This document shows positions 18,268-27,173 of a DNA stretch of 64,000 bases, one piece after another. The notes beneath the pieces were generated by a model, which saw nothing but the letters and a program-made list of their open reading frames with translations, was not told the origin of the DNA and did not search any database. The stretch is from Aliiglaciecola lipolytica E3 (GTDB lineage: Bacteria > Pseudomonadota > Gammaproteobacteria > Enterobacterales > Alteromonadaceae). The stretch spans positions 62,001-126,000 of the forward strand of contig NZ_BAEN01000023.1 in NCBI RefSeq assembly GCF_000314975.1, written 5' to 3'. Position 1 is the first letter of the stretch; each line of letters opens with the position of its first letter. The position numbers were made by a program, and so were the translations under genes.

Positions 18268-20079
18268 TTAGGAATTAATAATGTCTAATTGTCGAACGAA
18301 ACGGTAATCTTGATCGAACCACTTCATTTGTTGATTATCAACAATTACATAAAAACCACGTACTTCACCGTAGCTCCACAAATTCCATTGACGCCAGTAC
18401 ATACCGTTTTCAATCCACCATCTACCCGTGTCAACTTCGCTATCAATGCCGCCAGTGCGACCAAGCATTGTGCCATCCGGCAGCAATTCGATGGTACATG
18501 GCACGCCATACACCATTTGACATTCCAATTGCACACCGGGTAACAAATTAGTTAAGGCACGCTCGTCTAACAGTTTACCTTTGGCATTATCTAGTTTTTC
18601 TTCATGTTCAGCGGTAAGTTGGCGAATGAGCTCGGCTAACTTTTTAACTCCCGCGCGTATTCGACTATTCGGGATACTGGTAATGCCCATTCGAAAACAG
18701 TTTTCTGGATGTTTAGTTTGGGCAAAATAGCGTTTTACTGGCTCTATTAAAATACCTAACTCAGCCGCTTTTTCCTGCAAATTATCACCGTCTAGCTGTT
18801 TCGGACCTGTTATCCAATATGCTGTTCCACCCTGAATGGGTCCGGTATCAATACAGTTGGGTAAATAGGTATTGAGTGCTTCACGCAAGGTTAACCAGCG
18901 TTCAAAAAACACTTTGTGCAGGTGCAGCATGAAGGCATCGTAGTAGCCTAGTGACAAAAAATAAGCGACGGCTCGTTGATTATTCAGTGGTGGGTTACGC
19001 ATGGCCATTTTGCGTAGTTTTTTGAGTTCGCTAATCACTCCTGAATCGGCCACGATAAAACCTATTTGAATCCCAGATGCGAGAACTTTGGAAAGACAGG
19101 AAATATAAACGACCCGATTTTTATCGTCTAAACTACGCAAAGCCGGATGGGGTTGTCGCAAAAAGTTACTTTCAAACTCGAAGTCGTCTTCAATGATCAA
19201 CATATCTCGTTCGTTGGCTTTCGCTAATAATTCATGGCGACGTGTCATCGACATGGTCACACTGGTAGGGGTTTGGTGACTCGGAGTAGTATAAACTATG
19301 TCGCATTGATCCAAACGCTCATCTACTTGCATACCATTGTCGTCAACAGGTTGGTGAATTAGATTTGCGCCTTTGTGTTGGAGTAAATCCCGAACTTCTG
19401 GATACCCGGGTTCTTCTACCGCGACAGTGATTGACGAATCTACAAACAACTGACTAATCAGATATAAAGCCTGTTGCGTACCCACAGTAATCAGTATTTC
19501 GTTTCCAGCCGCCTGAATGCCGCGGCGGGGAATAATTTTGGTACGTATCTCTTCTATTAGCTTGGGATCATCACCTAATCCTTGAAGCTGAGACCATTGG
19601 TTGATTTCGCGGGTGACATTGGCTTGCTGATTTGCGTCGCGCCATTCTTTTACAGGGTATAAAGACGCATCAAATTTACCGTCGATAAACGGATAATTAT
19701 ATTTTTGCCAATCTGCTGGACACGCAGTTTGATTAGTAATTTGTAATGCGCCTTTAAATCTATGCGTATTGTCGGTTGCTTTCGGTTGAAAGTGGGGCGT
19801 AGCGTGCGTGCTATTCACCCATCCTTGGTGGATTTTTTCATTGACGTAAATACCACTTCGCTCCTTGCTAATGATATATCCCTCATCTTGCAGAGTTTGA
19901 TAAACCAACACCACAGTATTGCGTGCAACACCAAGTTGTTCAGCCAGTCTGCGTGATGAGGGGAGTTTGCTGCCTAAAGGAAAAGAGCCTACCAAAATAC
20001 CTTCGACCAGCTTATTACGTATCTGGCTTTGCAGACTTTCGTCTAGCGTAGTGTCTATGTGGATAAGCTGTTTTAGCAT
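18268..20079 (-). CDS. MocR-type (GntR/aminotransferase) regulator with extra C-terminal domain
   Basis: The ATG at 20079 is chosen because GAGAAG lies 7 bases upstream; an in-frame TTG at 20094 has no site. Residues 1-75 are a GntR winged helix (LPSSRRLAEQLGVARNTVVLVY, then GYI). From about 125 to 470 there is a fold-type-I aminotransferase-like domain; the PLP lysine is Lys331 in SCLSKVLASG and SxED-type binding residues precede it. Residues about 495-603 are an added domain with PDGTMLGRTG, RWWIENGMYWRQW and GFYVIVD motifs, reminiscent of DUF995-like small beta domains. Ordinary MocR proteins stop near 470-500. It follows gabT by 15 bases. It probably senses a PLP-reactive amine such as GABA and activates the two downstream promoters. 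Confidence 0.88.
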   Translation of the reverse strand: MLKQLIHIDTTLDESLQSQIRNKLVEGILVGSFPLGSKLPSSRRLAEQLGVARNTVVLVYQTLQDEGYIISKERSGIYVNEKIHQGWVNSTHATPHFQPKATDNTHRFKGALQITNQTACPADWQKYNYPFIDGKFDASLYPVKEWRDANQQANVTREINQWSQLQGLGDDPKLIEEIRTKIIPRRGIQAAGNEILITVGTQQALYLISQLFVDSSITVAVEEPGYPEVRDLLQHKGANLIHQPVDDNGMQVDERLDQCDIVYTTPSHQTPTSVTMSMTRRHELLAKANERDMLIIEDDFEFESNFLRQPHPALRSLDDKNRVVYISCLSKVLASGIQIGFIVADSGVISELKKLRKMAMRNPPLNNQRAVAYFLSLGYYDAFMLHLHKVFFERWLTLREALNTYLPNCIDTGPIQGGTAYWITGPKQLDGDNLQEKAAELGILIEPVKRYFAQTKHPENCFRMGITSIPNSRIRAGVKKLAELIRQLTAEHEEKLDNAKGKLLDERALTNLLPGVQLECQMVYGVPCTIELLPDGTMLGRTGGIDSEVDTGRWWIENGMYWRQWNLWSYGEVRGFYVIVDNQQMKWFDQDYRFVRQLDIINS

Positions 20080-20094
20080 GTTCAAACTTCTCAA

Positions 20095-21426
20095 TTAGGA
20101 TATTTCTGTATCGCGTGCTTGCACTACATCCTGAAAGAGTTGTTTAAATTTGGCAATACCTTGTTCCAAAATAGCCAATTCAATGGTCAAGGGGGGTAAA
20201 AACCGAATGACGTTGCCGTGAAATCCACACGCGAGCAAAATCAAACCGAATTCTTGCGCTTTAGAAATTATTGCCATCGTCATGGTTGGATTAGGTTTGT
20301 TAGCATCGCCATCGATTACCAGTTCGATCCCAATCATTGCACCGACCTGACGAACTTCTCCAATATAGTCGGGGTAACTGTTTTTTAACCCATTTAAATG
20401 CTCTGAGAAAATTGCTCCAATTTGATTGCTGCGGTCAAGAATTTGCTCTTTTTCAATGATTTCCAACACCGCAAGTGCAGCAGCGCAGGCCACCGGCGAA
20501 CCGCCATAAGTACCGCCCAGACCGCCGGGTAAAGGCGCATCCATTATCTCTGTTTTCCCCACGACTGCGGCTATAGGCATACCGCCCGCGATACCTTTTG
20601 CCATGGTAATTAAATCGGGTTCAACATCAGCATGTTCGCAACAAAACATTTTACCTGTACGGCCAAAGCCGGTTTGGATCTCATCTGCTATCAATACTAT
20701 ATTGTGGTCGTCACAAATTTTTCTTAATGCTAGCATGAACTCTACTGGCGCGAAATAAAAGCCACCTTCACCTTGGATTGGCTCAATGATGATTGCCGCC
20801 ACATCAGTTGCTTCGATATCCACTTTAAACAGGGTATGTAACGCTTTTAATGAATCTTCCACACTAATGTCATGCAATGTGGTTGGGAAAGGAAGATGGT
20901 ATATATCAGCAGGAAACGGCCCAAAATCGCGTTTGTAAGGGGCAATTTTACCGGTTAATGCCATGGTTAAATTGGTTCGACCGTGAAATCCGCCGTTAAA
21001 GGCAATAATGCCACGACGTTTGCTATGCGCACGCGCAATTTTAATACTATTTTCTACGGCTTCAGCTCCAGTGTTTACTAACATCGCTTTTTTGGGCGAA
21101 TCCCCGGGAGCGATTTGTACTAACTTTTCTGCCAGCTCTACACCCACTCCGTAAGGGTTTACCATAAAGCAGGTATGGCTAAATTTTGTCATTTGTTCAG
21201 TGACAGCTTTAATTACGTCTGGATGACTGTGGCCGGTGTTGCACACAGCGATACCGGATGCAAAGTCTATGTATCGATTATTTTCTACATCCCAAATCTC
21301 GGCGTTCTTAGCGTGACTCACAAATGCGGGGTATAGATTACCTTGACCACGGGCGACTACAGCTGATTTTCGTGCCTGCCATGTTTGGTTAGTTTCTTGA
21401 TAATTTGCTAATTGATGTAACGTCAT
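20095..21426 (-). CDS. gabT: 4-aminobutyrate (omega-amino acid) aminotransferase
   Basis: Class III PLP aminotransferase, 443 residues, transferring the amino group of GABA (or a similar omega-amine) to 2-oxoglutarate and producing succinate semialdehyde. Seen: LVNTGAEAVENSIKIAR (phosphate-binding), FNGGFHGRT, IIEPIQGEGG, LIADEIQTGFGRTG, and the PLP lysine Lys277 in TMAKGIAGG. I start it at 21426, where ATG overlaps the gabD stop by one base (TAATG), rather than at the longer in-frame start at 21453 inside gabD. Usual GabT length is about 426. It lies between gabD and the MocR regulator, all in one direction. 5-Aminovalerate or other omega-amines are possible alternative substrates. Confidence 0.93.
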   Translation of the reverse strand: MTLHQLANYQETNQTWQARKSAVVARGQGNLYPAFVSHAKNAEIWDVENNRYIDFASGIAVCNTGHSHPDVIKAVTEQMTKFSHTCFMVNPYGVGVELAEKLVQIAPGDSPKKAMLVNTGAEAVENSIKIARAHSKRRGIIAFNGGFHGRTNLTMALTGKIAPYKRDFGPFPADIYHLPFPTTLHDISVEDSLKALHTLFKVDIEATDVAAIIIEPIQGEGGFYFAPVEFMLALRKICDDHNIVLIADEIQTGFGRTGKMFCCEHADVEPDLITMAKGIAGGMPIAAVVGKTEIMDAPLPGGLGGTYGGSPVACAAALAVLEIIEKEQILDRSNQIGAIFSEHLNGLKNSYPDYIGEVRQVGAMIGIELVIDGDANKPNPTMTMAIISKAQEFGLILLACGFHGNVIRFLPPLTIELAILEQGIAKFKQLFQDVVQARDTEIS

Positions 21427-22886
21427 TATGTATTCTCCAGTCCACCTAAACACAGGTATTTGATTTCCAAATAGTCATCTAGTCCATAACGCGAACCTTC
21501 ACGGCCATTGCCAGATTGTTTCATTCCGCCAAAAGGCGCAGCCGGGTTTGAAATAGCGCCTTCGTTTATCCCCACCATGCCAAATTCCAATTGTTTAGCG
21601 ACGCGAAAAATTCGACCCACATCACGGCTAAAGAAATATGCCGCCAAACCGTATTCGGTCTGGTTTGCTAGGACGATGGCTTGTTCTTCGTTTTCAAATT
21701 TAATAATGGGGGATACAGGACCAAAGATTTCGTTTTTGGCAATTGGCATGTCATTATCCACTTGGGTTAACACTGTGGGTAAATAGTAATTGTCTCCCTG
21801 AGAAGTTGTGCAACCCCCTATTTCTAGTACAGCTCCTTGCGCAATTGATTGCTGAACAAGCTGGTGCACGTCATCCGCAGCTTGAGCACTGATCATGGGG
21901 CCGAGTTGAGATTGTGGATCCATGCCATCACCTAATTTTAATTCTGCGGTGGCAGCTATAAATTTTTGACAGAATTCTTGGTAAACGCCTTGTTGCACTA
22001 GAATACGGTTCGTGCAAACACAGGTCTGCCCCGAATTACGGTATTTGGATGCCAACGCGCCCTGAACTGCAGCATCAATATCGGCGTCATTAAACACGAT
22101 AAACGGTGCATTTCCGCCTAACTCCATAGAAACGCGTTTTACCGTACTAGCACATTGGGCTATGAGTTTTTTACCTACGCCAGTTGAACCAGTAAAAGTA
22201 AATTTTGCAATAAGTGGATGTTCAGTTAAGACTTTACCCAACCCATGGGCGTCTTGACCCACCACTACATTGAACACGCCTGCAGGTATGCCAGCTCGCG
22301 CTGCCAATTCGGCCATAGCTAATGCAGATAAAGGTGTTTGAGTTGCTGGACGAACCACAAATGTGCACCCTGCAGCTAGCGCTGCTGCGGCTTTTCGGGC
22401 AATCATTGCGTTGGGGAAGTTCCATGGTGTAATTGCACTGACCACACCAATTGGTTGTTTGGTTACAATGATTTGTTTGTCATTACCTAGTGCGGGGATT
22501 ACGTCGCCATATATGCGTTTGCCTTCTTCTGCAAACCAATCGACAAAAGATGCGCCATAGCCAATTTCACCTTTAGCCTCTGCTAAACATTTTCCTTGTT
22601 CTAAAGTGAGTATTTGCGCTAAATCATCCTGATGCTCAATCATTAAATTAAACCAGTCGCGCAACAAAGTTGCACGTTGTTGTGCGCTTTTTGCAGACCA
22701 GGCTGTTAATGCGTTGTGTGCTGCGATAACAGCTTGTTCTGCCTCGGCAGTGTTAGCATCGCCAACTTCCGCCACAACTTCTCCATTGGCAGGGTTTATC
22801 ACATTCAATTGGTTTTCTGATTCTAACCATATGCCATTAATGTAAGAGGTCGTTTTAAGCAGAGAAGGATCTCTAAGGTTTAACAT
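21426..22886 (-). CDS. gabD: NAD(P)-dependent succinate-semialdehyde dehydrogenase
   Basis: Aldehyde dehydrogenase superfamily, 486 residues, oxidising succinate semialdehyde to succinate, the step after GabT. Seen: TPWNFPNAMIARK (cofactor), FTGSTGVGKK, the general base in VSMELGGNAPFIVF, and the catalytic Cys in NSGQTCVCTNR, plus EIFGPVSPI near the end. The ATG at 22886 has GGAG 6 bases upstream; the in-frame ATG at 22898 is inside that site's leader and gives only four more residues. gabT follows with a one-base overlap. The promoter region is shared with the divergent LysR gene. Glutarate-semialdehyde dehydrogenase is a close alternative. Confidence 0.92.
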   Translation of the reverse strand: MLNLRDPSLLKTTSYINGIWLESENQLNVINPANGEVVAEVGDANTAEAEQAVIAAHNALTAWSAKSAQQRATLLRDWFNLMIEHQDDLAQILTLEQGKCLAEAKGEIGYGASFVDWFAEEGKRIYGDVIPALGNDKQIIVTKQPIGVVSAITPWNFPNAMIARKAAAALAAGCTFVVRPATQTPLSALAMAELAARAGIPAGVFNVVVGQDAHGLGKVLTEHPLIAKFTFTGSTGVGKKLIAQCASTVKRVSMELGGNAPFIVFNDADIDAAVQGALASKYRNSGQTCVCTNRILVQQGVYQEFCQKFIAATAELKLGDGMDPQSQLGPMISAQAADDVHQLVQQSIAQGAVLEIGGCTTSQGDNYYLPTVLTQVDNDMPIAKNEIFGPVSPIIKFENEEQAIVLANQTEYGLAAYFFSRDVGRIFRVAKQLEFGMVGINEGAISNPAAPFGGMKQSGNGREGSRYGLDDYLEIKYLCLGGLENT

Positions 22887-22950
22887 TTGCGGCTCCATTT
22901 AATATTTTTAGCTATTTGAGCGCAATTCAATTATGCTTTAAATATTAAAC

Positions 22951-22975
22951 TTTAAACCTATACGTTTAGGTATAT
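22951..22975. promoter_or_regulatory. Candidate LysR operator between gabD and the LysR gene
   Basis: ACCTA (22956-22960) and TAGGT (22967-22971) form an inverted repeat around TACGTT in the 97-base divergent spacer. The size and AT-rich surroundings fit a LysR-type site for the adjacent regulator. No CTGGACC unit is present here, so gabDT is probably not under direct MocR control through the same motif. Confidence 0.4.
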
Positions 22976-22983
22976 AAAACTTT

Positions 22984-23904
22984 ATGGTACGCAATAACCT
23001 CATTCCCAAACCCATTACTGAATACGATTTAAGATTATTACGGGTTTTTAAATCCGTGGTAGAGAATGGAGGTTTCTCGGCAGCAGAAACAGAATTAGGC
23101 ATCTCTCGTTCTACGATTAGTGTTCATATGGGAAATCTTGAAGGTAGAATGAAACTAAAGCTTTGCTTGCGTGGCCGTCAAGGTTTCACGTTAACCGAAG
23201 CAGGACAAGCGGTGTATCACGCCTCTACTGCGCTGTTTGATTCGCTAAATGATTTTTCATTGTTGGTACGGTCTCTAAATAGCGAGCTCAGTGGTGAGTT
23301 AGTGATTCTATGCGCCGATCAGCTAGACATCAGCAAGCAAAAAATTTTGTCACAGGCGATATATGAAATCCATCAACAAGCACCTAAATTACATCTTGTT
23401 TTAGATGGTGCGGAAATTGATTCAATCGAAAAAAGCCTGTTAAAAGATAAGGCCCATGTTGGATTGTTTCCCAATTATCGTCCAGTGGATGGACTGGAAT
23501 ATCTACCTGCATTTAGTGAACCCATGTACTTGTGCTGTGCAAAAGGACATCCTCTTTATGAGCTTGAAGCAAATCAACTAGATGAGATTGAATTGGCGTC
23601 ACATTCTGCCATTCATCCTGGTTTAGATGTGGATCAGGAAGGTCGTAAACAATTACAGAAACTCAAATTGGATGCTAAAGCATATCAATTTGATACGCGA
23701 AAAACCCTTATTTTATCTGGAGTTTATATCGGCTATTTGCCAGCCAGCTACATTCAAAATGAGTTGGATAACGGTGACATAAAGACGTTATGCCCACAAA
23801 GTTGCCGATATGATTTTACGGTTTCTCTGGTGAATAAAAAGAACCCTAGAGAACATGCAAAAGTGAGTTTAATTCGTCAGGCGTTTGCTTCATTAATTAA
23901 TTGA
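22984..23904 (+). CDS. LysR-family transcriptional regulator divergent from gabDT
   Basis: The 306-residue protein has an N-terminal winged helix (about 14-75: YDLRLLRVFKSVVENGGFSAAETELGISRSTISVHMGNLEGRM) and a C-terminal effector domain. Divergent placement next to gabD suggests autoregulation and control of gabDT, the usual LysR layout. The Shine-Dalgarno is weak. The final 12 bases overlap the end of the convergent gene at 23893. The effector is unknown; semialdehyde or an omega-amino acid would fit context. Confidence 0.9.
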   Translation: MVRNNLIPKPITEYDLRLLRVFKSVVENGGFSAAETELGISRSTISVHMGNLEGRMKLKLCLRGRQGFTLTEAGQAVYHASTALFDSLNDFSLLVRSLNSELSGELVILCADQLDISKQKILSQAIYEIHQQAPKLHLVLDGAEIDSIEKSLLKDKAHVGLFPNYRPVDGLEYLPAFSEPMYLCCAKGHPLYELEANQLDEIELASHSAIHPGLDVDQEGRKQLQKLKLDAKAYQFDTRKTLILSGVYIGYLPASYIQNELDNGDIKTLCPQSCRYDFTVSLVNKKNPREHAKVSLIRQAFASLIN

Positions 23905-24489
23905 CTTATGTTCATCAGCAAAAATATTAACGCTCACAAAACATTCGTCTTCTAATAACGCAGCATCTACATTTTCATATTCCAGACATTGACTATCTTG
24001 ATTTGAATTTTGTAAACCACCGGTCCAACCGAAAATAGCGGTGCCATCATCCCTCAATTCCATCAGTTGTCCCAAAAAATAGTCGGAAACCACGGATATA
24101 GGTTTTGGACGTTGTTCACTTTGTAAAAATTGTTCTGTGTCGTAAAACACAAAGTGAGGGTGTCCCTCTTCCGCGAAGCTCATTACCGCGTATTTTCCTT
24201 GGTTTGAAAAGCCCCAAAACCAACTTCCTGCCACGTCCCCTTTAATCGTTTCGAGATAGACAAAAAATCTACCATCTTCACGTTTATATAAAATGAGATC
24301 ATTAACGGGATAATGTTCAGATTGAGTCGAAAGTGTGCATATGTCTATTTGTTTGTTAGGGACAGTTTGACATTCAATGGGCAGGTTATCTTCAGCGAAA
24401 GAATATAAAGAATATAGTATGCTAGCTATAAAAAGGCAGGCTTTGTCTATTTTGCGCATTCGTGTTGGTAGGATTAATTTTATTGGCAT
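23893..24489 (-). CDS. Small exported protein of unknown function
   Basis: 198 residues. A hydrophobic segment ending YSLYSFAED looks like a signal peptide; the better signal starts at Met11 (24459), but the ATG at 24489 lies 6 bases after the histidine kinase stop, fitting operon coupling, so I keep it. The mature protein holds short beta-rich segments (YKREDGRFFVYLETI, GSWFWGFSNQGKYAVMSF, GTAIFGWTGG) and four or more cysteines. No family recognised. It probably shares a transcript with the kinase and might be a periplasmic partner of it; that is a guess. Confidence 0.65.
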   Translation of the reverse strand: MPIKLILPTRMRKIDKACLFIASILYSLYSFAEDNLPIECQTVPNKQIDICTLSTQSEHYPVNDLILYKREDGRFFVYLETIKGDVAGSWFWGFSNQGKYAVMSFAEEGHPHFVFYDTEQFLQSEQRPKPISVVSDYFLGQLMELRDDGTAIFGWTGGLQNSNQDSQCLEYENVDAALLEDECFVSVNIFADEHKSIN

Positions 24490-24495
24490 ACAACA

Positions 24496-26655
24496 CTACT
24501 TTAGGTATTTTTGAATCGTGCTTATCAATGACACCTTATCAATAGGTTTAGCCAAAAAGTCTGACATACCTGCTGCGCGGCATTTTTCTCTGTCTTCCAC
24601 GTAAGCATTGGCAGACAAAGCTATAATGGGGTTCGTAAAGTTAATCTCGTTGCGTAATTTTAAGGTGGCGGATAAACCATCCATGATAGGCATTTGTAAG
24701 TCCATTAGTATTAGGTCGAAGTCTTCTAATATACATGCGTTTACTGCTTTTTCACCATCACTCGCTATGGAAACTTGAAAGCCTGATGTTTCCAGCATGA
24801 CTTTCACTACTTCGGCGTTAATTTCATTATCCTCTGCGACCAAAATTCTGAAACTGGTTTGTGTTTCGCCAGCTTTTGATTGCTGGTGGATATAAATTTT
24901 TTGCAATTCACGCAAATTCGCTTCAAGTTCTTGTCTTATAATAGGTTTGGCATGCGTGCGCCAAATGACACTGCGTACGGTTTCTGTGCATTCAAACTGT
25001 TCGATTGCTGCAGAAATTAAAATAATATGTGGCAAAGGAGTAGTGTTGCGTTTTAAAAGCTCCTCAATAAGTTGTGCTCCATTGAGTTCAGGCATTGAGA
25101 AATCAATAATCAAAACATCATAGTAATCGATATTAGTGTCTAAAAAGTCTTTAGCAGATTGAAATGTTGTGGTGGTTAAGCCTTGGGACTCTGCGATATG
25201 CTGAATATACTCTCTGCTGGTTTGTAGGTCATCTACGATTGCACACTGTAAATTCACTTCAGGATATATATTTTCTTGCGGTACAATATCGATTTCAATC
25301 GGTAAGGTTAATGTAAAGTGACTACCTTTACCTACTTCGCTTTTGACCCTGAGTTCCCCTTTCATTAAATCACTTAATTGTTTTGTAATCGCTAAACCCA
25401 GTCCTGTTCCGCCATATAATCTCGTCGTGGTTTGATCAGCTTGCTCAAATTTTTCGAAAATGGAGGCAATTTTGTGTTGTTCAATTCCTATACCTGTATC
25501 AACAACATTTATAATCAGGAAATATTGTTTGTTTTTGATATGTACGCCTACTGTTAATTCCACCGTTCCACTATTAGTGAATTTAATCGCATTACTGAGG
25601 AGGTTGTGCATTATTTGTGCTAATCGAGTTGAGTCGCTGATAATTCTTGCCGGCAAGTTAGTCTTTTTTTCAAACTTAAAGGTTAAGTTTTTCATTCGAC
25701 AATTAGCTGATTGGACGGATGCCACGTCATCCAACAATTGCACTAAATCGAAAGGACTTCTTTCGATTCGTAATTTGCCTGCTTCAATTTTCGAAAGATC
25801 GAGCACGTCATTGATTAATACCAGTAGTTGCTTACCTGCACTTTTTGCTTTTTCTAAGTATTCCTTACTTTTTTCTGGATTATCAATTGCCAATTCAATC
25901 ATGCCAAATAAGCCGTTCATCGGGGTTCTTAGTTCATGACTCATGCTAGCTAAAAATTCGGATTTCGCTTTGTTAGCTTCAACGGCTTGTTGTTCAGCTT
26001 GTTTTGCAGCGCTCAATGCTGTTTGCAAAGAGGCCAAGGTTGATTTGATCTTGCGTTCCATCGGTCTGAAAATAATTAAGGCTTCTAAAAATAAAAGCAG
26101 CAAAGTAAATATCCATAAAAATAATTCGATATTTTCTACACGTTCAACGCGTTTCCTAGCAGCGATTTCGAACTCATTTACCACTTCATCTAGAGTAACT
26201 AAAAGCTTGTCTGTATTAACGGTATTAAACGCAACAGGTATCTCGCCGCAAGTTAAGAGATTGTCATCATACTCACGAGCTTGTTGTGCATAATCCTGAC
26301 TCTTAGCGTCTAGCCCAGTATCACCAAAATACAAGTTTTGTACTTTGGCAGGTAACTTCGGTAATCCGCTTAAATATGCTCGATTTTTTTCAAACTTCTC
26401 AATTGTGGTTTGAAGCTCTTGAATTTGCAGTAATTTATTGTCTGGGCAGGTAGACAAGCGGGTAACAAAAAGCGCAATTCGCTGCGATAACATGCGTTGT
26501 TGACCCGCAATATTGACAATGTTTGCATCGTTCAACTGTACGCTAAACACATACTTAAGTATCAATGCGGATGCTGACACAGTTGCCGCAATCAAACATA
26601 GCGCTAAAACATAGCGTGTTCTAATTGTAAGGTTAGAAAGTGGATTTGTTGGCAA
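24496..26655 (-). CDS. Hybrid sensor histidine kinase, PilJ-type sensor, two receiver domains
   Basis: 719 residues. TM1 is at about 15-37. A periplasmic helical sensor of the type IV pili/NarX-like PilJ kind follows (NIAGQQRMLSQRI, about 43-55) and TM2 is near 178-198. After a coiled coil comes HisKA with His240 (SMSHELRTPMNG). HATPase motifs are NLLSNAIKFT, VDTGIGI and GGTGLGLAI. Receiver 1 has Asp in LIIDFSMPELNG. Receiver 2 (about 600-715) has ILVAEDN and LMDLQMPIMDG with the KP lysine in FLAKPID. There is no HPt domain, so phosphotransfer must go to a separate protein. Target and stimulus unknown; PilJ-type sensors may bind nitrate-like or other small ligands. Confidence 0.92.
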   Translation of the reverse strand: MPTNPLSNLTIRTRYVLALCLIAATVSASALILKYVFSVQLNDANIVNIAGQQRMLSQRIALFVTRLSTCPDNKLLQIQELQTTIEKFEKNRAYLSGLPKLPAKVQNLYFGDTGLDAKSQDYAQQAREYDDNLLTCGEIPVAFNTVNTDKLLVTLDEVVNEFEIAARKRVERVENIELFLWIFTLLLLFLEALIIFRPMERKIKSTLASLQTALSAAKQAEQQAVEANKAKSEFLASMSHELRTPMNGLFGMIELAIDNPEKSKEYLEKAKSAGKQLLVLINDVLDLSKIEAGKLRIERSPFDLVQLLDDVASVQSANCRMKNLTFKFEKKTNLPARIISDSTRLAQIMHNLLSNAIKFTNSGTVELTVGVHIKNKQYFLIINVVDTGIGIEQHKIASIFEKFEQADQTTTRLYGGTGLGLAITKQLSDLMKGELRVKSEVGKGSHFTLTLPIEIDIVPQENIYPEVNLQCAIVDDLQTSREYIQHIAESQGLTTTTFQSAKDFLDTNIDYYDVLIIDFSMPELNGAQLIEELLKRNTTPLPHIILISAAIEQFECTETVRSVIWRTHAKPIIRQELEANLRELQKIYIHQQSKAGETQTSFRILVAEDNEINAEVVKVMLETSGFQVSIASDGEKAVNACILEDFDLILMDLQMPIMDGLSATLKLRNEINFTNPIIALSANAYVEDREKCRAAGMSDFLAKPIDKVSLISTIQKYLK

Positions 26656-27173
26656 TAGATAAACTTCTGTAAGACCTTATACGAACAAGATTAGTTAGGT
26701 CAGCAATAATTGCAACCTTTAGCTAAAGAATTATTTTAAATTAAATTGTCGACTTCATTCGTTATGATTTGCTCTGATTTCTTAAAGATTAATCAAAATG
26801 TAAGCACAATCAATACCTAACGAATCTAGCTAGTGTATTATTTTCTTTAAGACTAGACGATTTTACATATTTTAGGCCTCAACTCCATACCCCAAAGTCA
26901 CTTGAGACAAACAATACAATGTGCTTTTGCAAAGTACTTACTTCATTAACCATTTTTTACTTGAACGCCCTAACCTTGCAAAAACAAAGACTGTAGCGCA
27001 TCTGATCCTTTTATAATGGTTATTTCGTATCTTCATATCTAAAATTCAAATAGACTCAAGTAGCATTGAATATTTTTTGGCAAGTAATTTGCTCTACTAA
27101 ATTCATAAAAATTATTAGGTTAATGACTTTTGGTCAATAAACTAACCGTTCTAAAACTGGATGAGAACACTTT
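26656..27173. other. Divergent intergenic region, no gene seen
   Basis: These 518 AT-rich bases separate the histidine kinase start (minus) from the mlaA-like start (plus). They should carry both promoters. I found no open frame with a ribosome-binding site, no clear hairpin with T run and no convincing -35/-10 pair. Confidence 0.5.
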
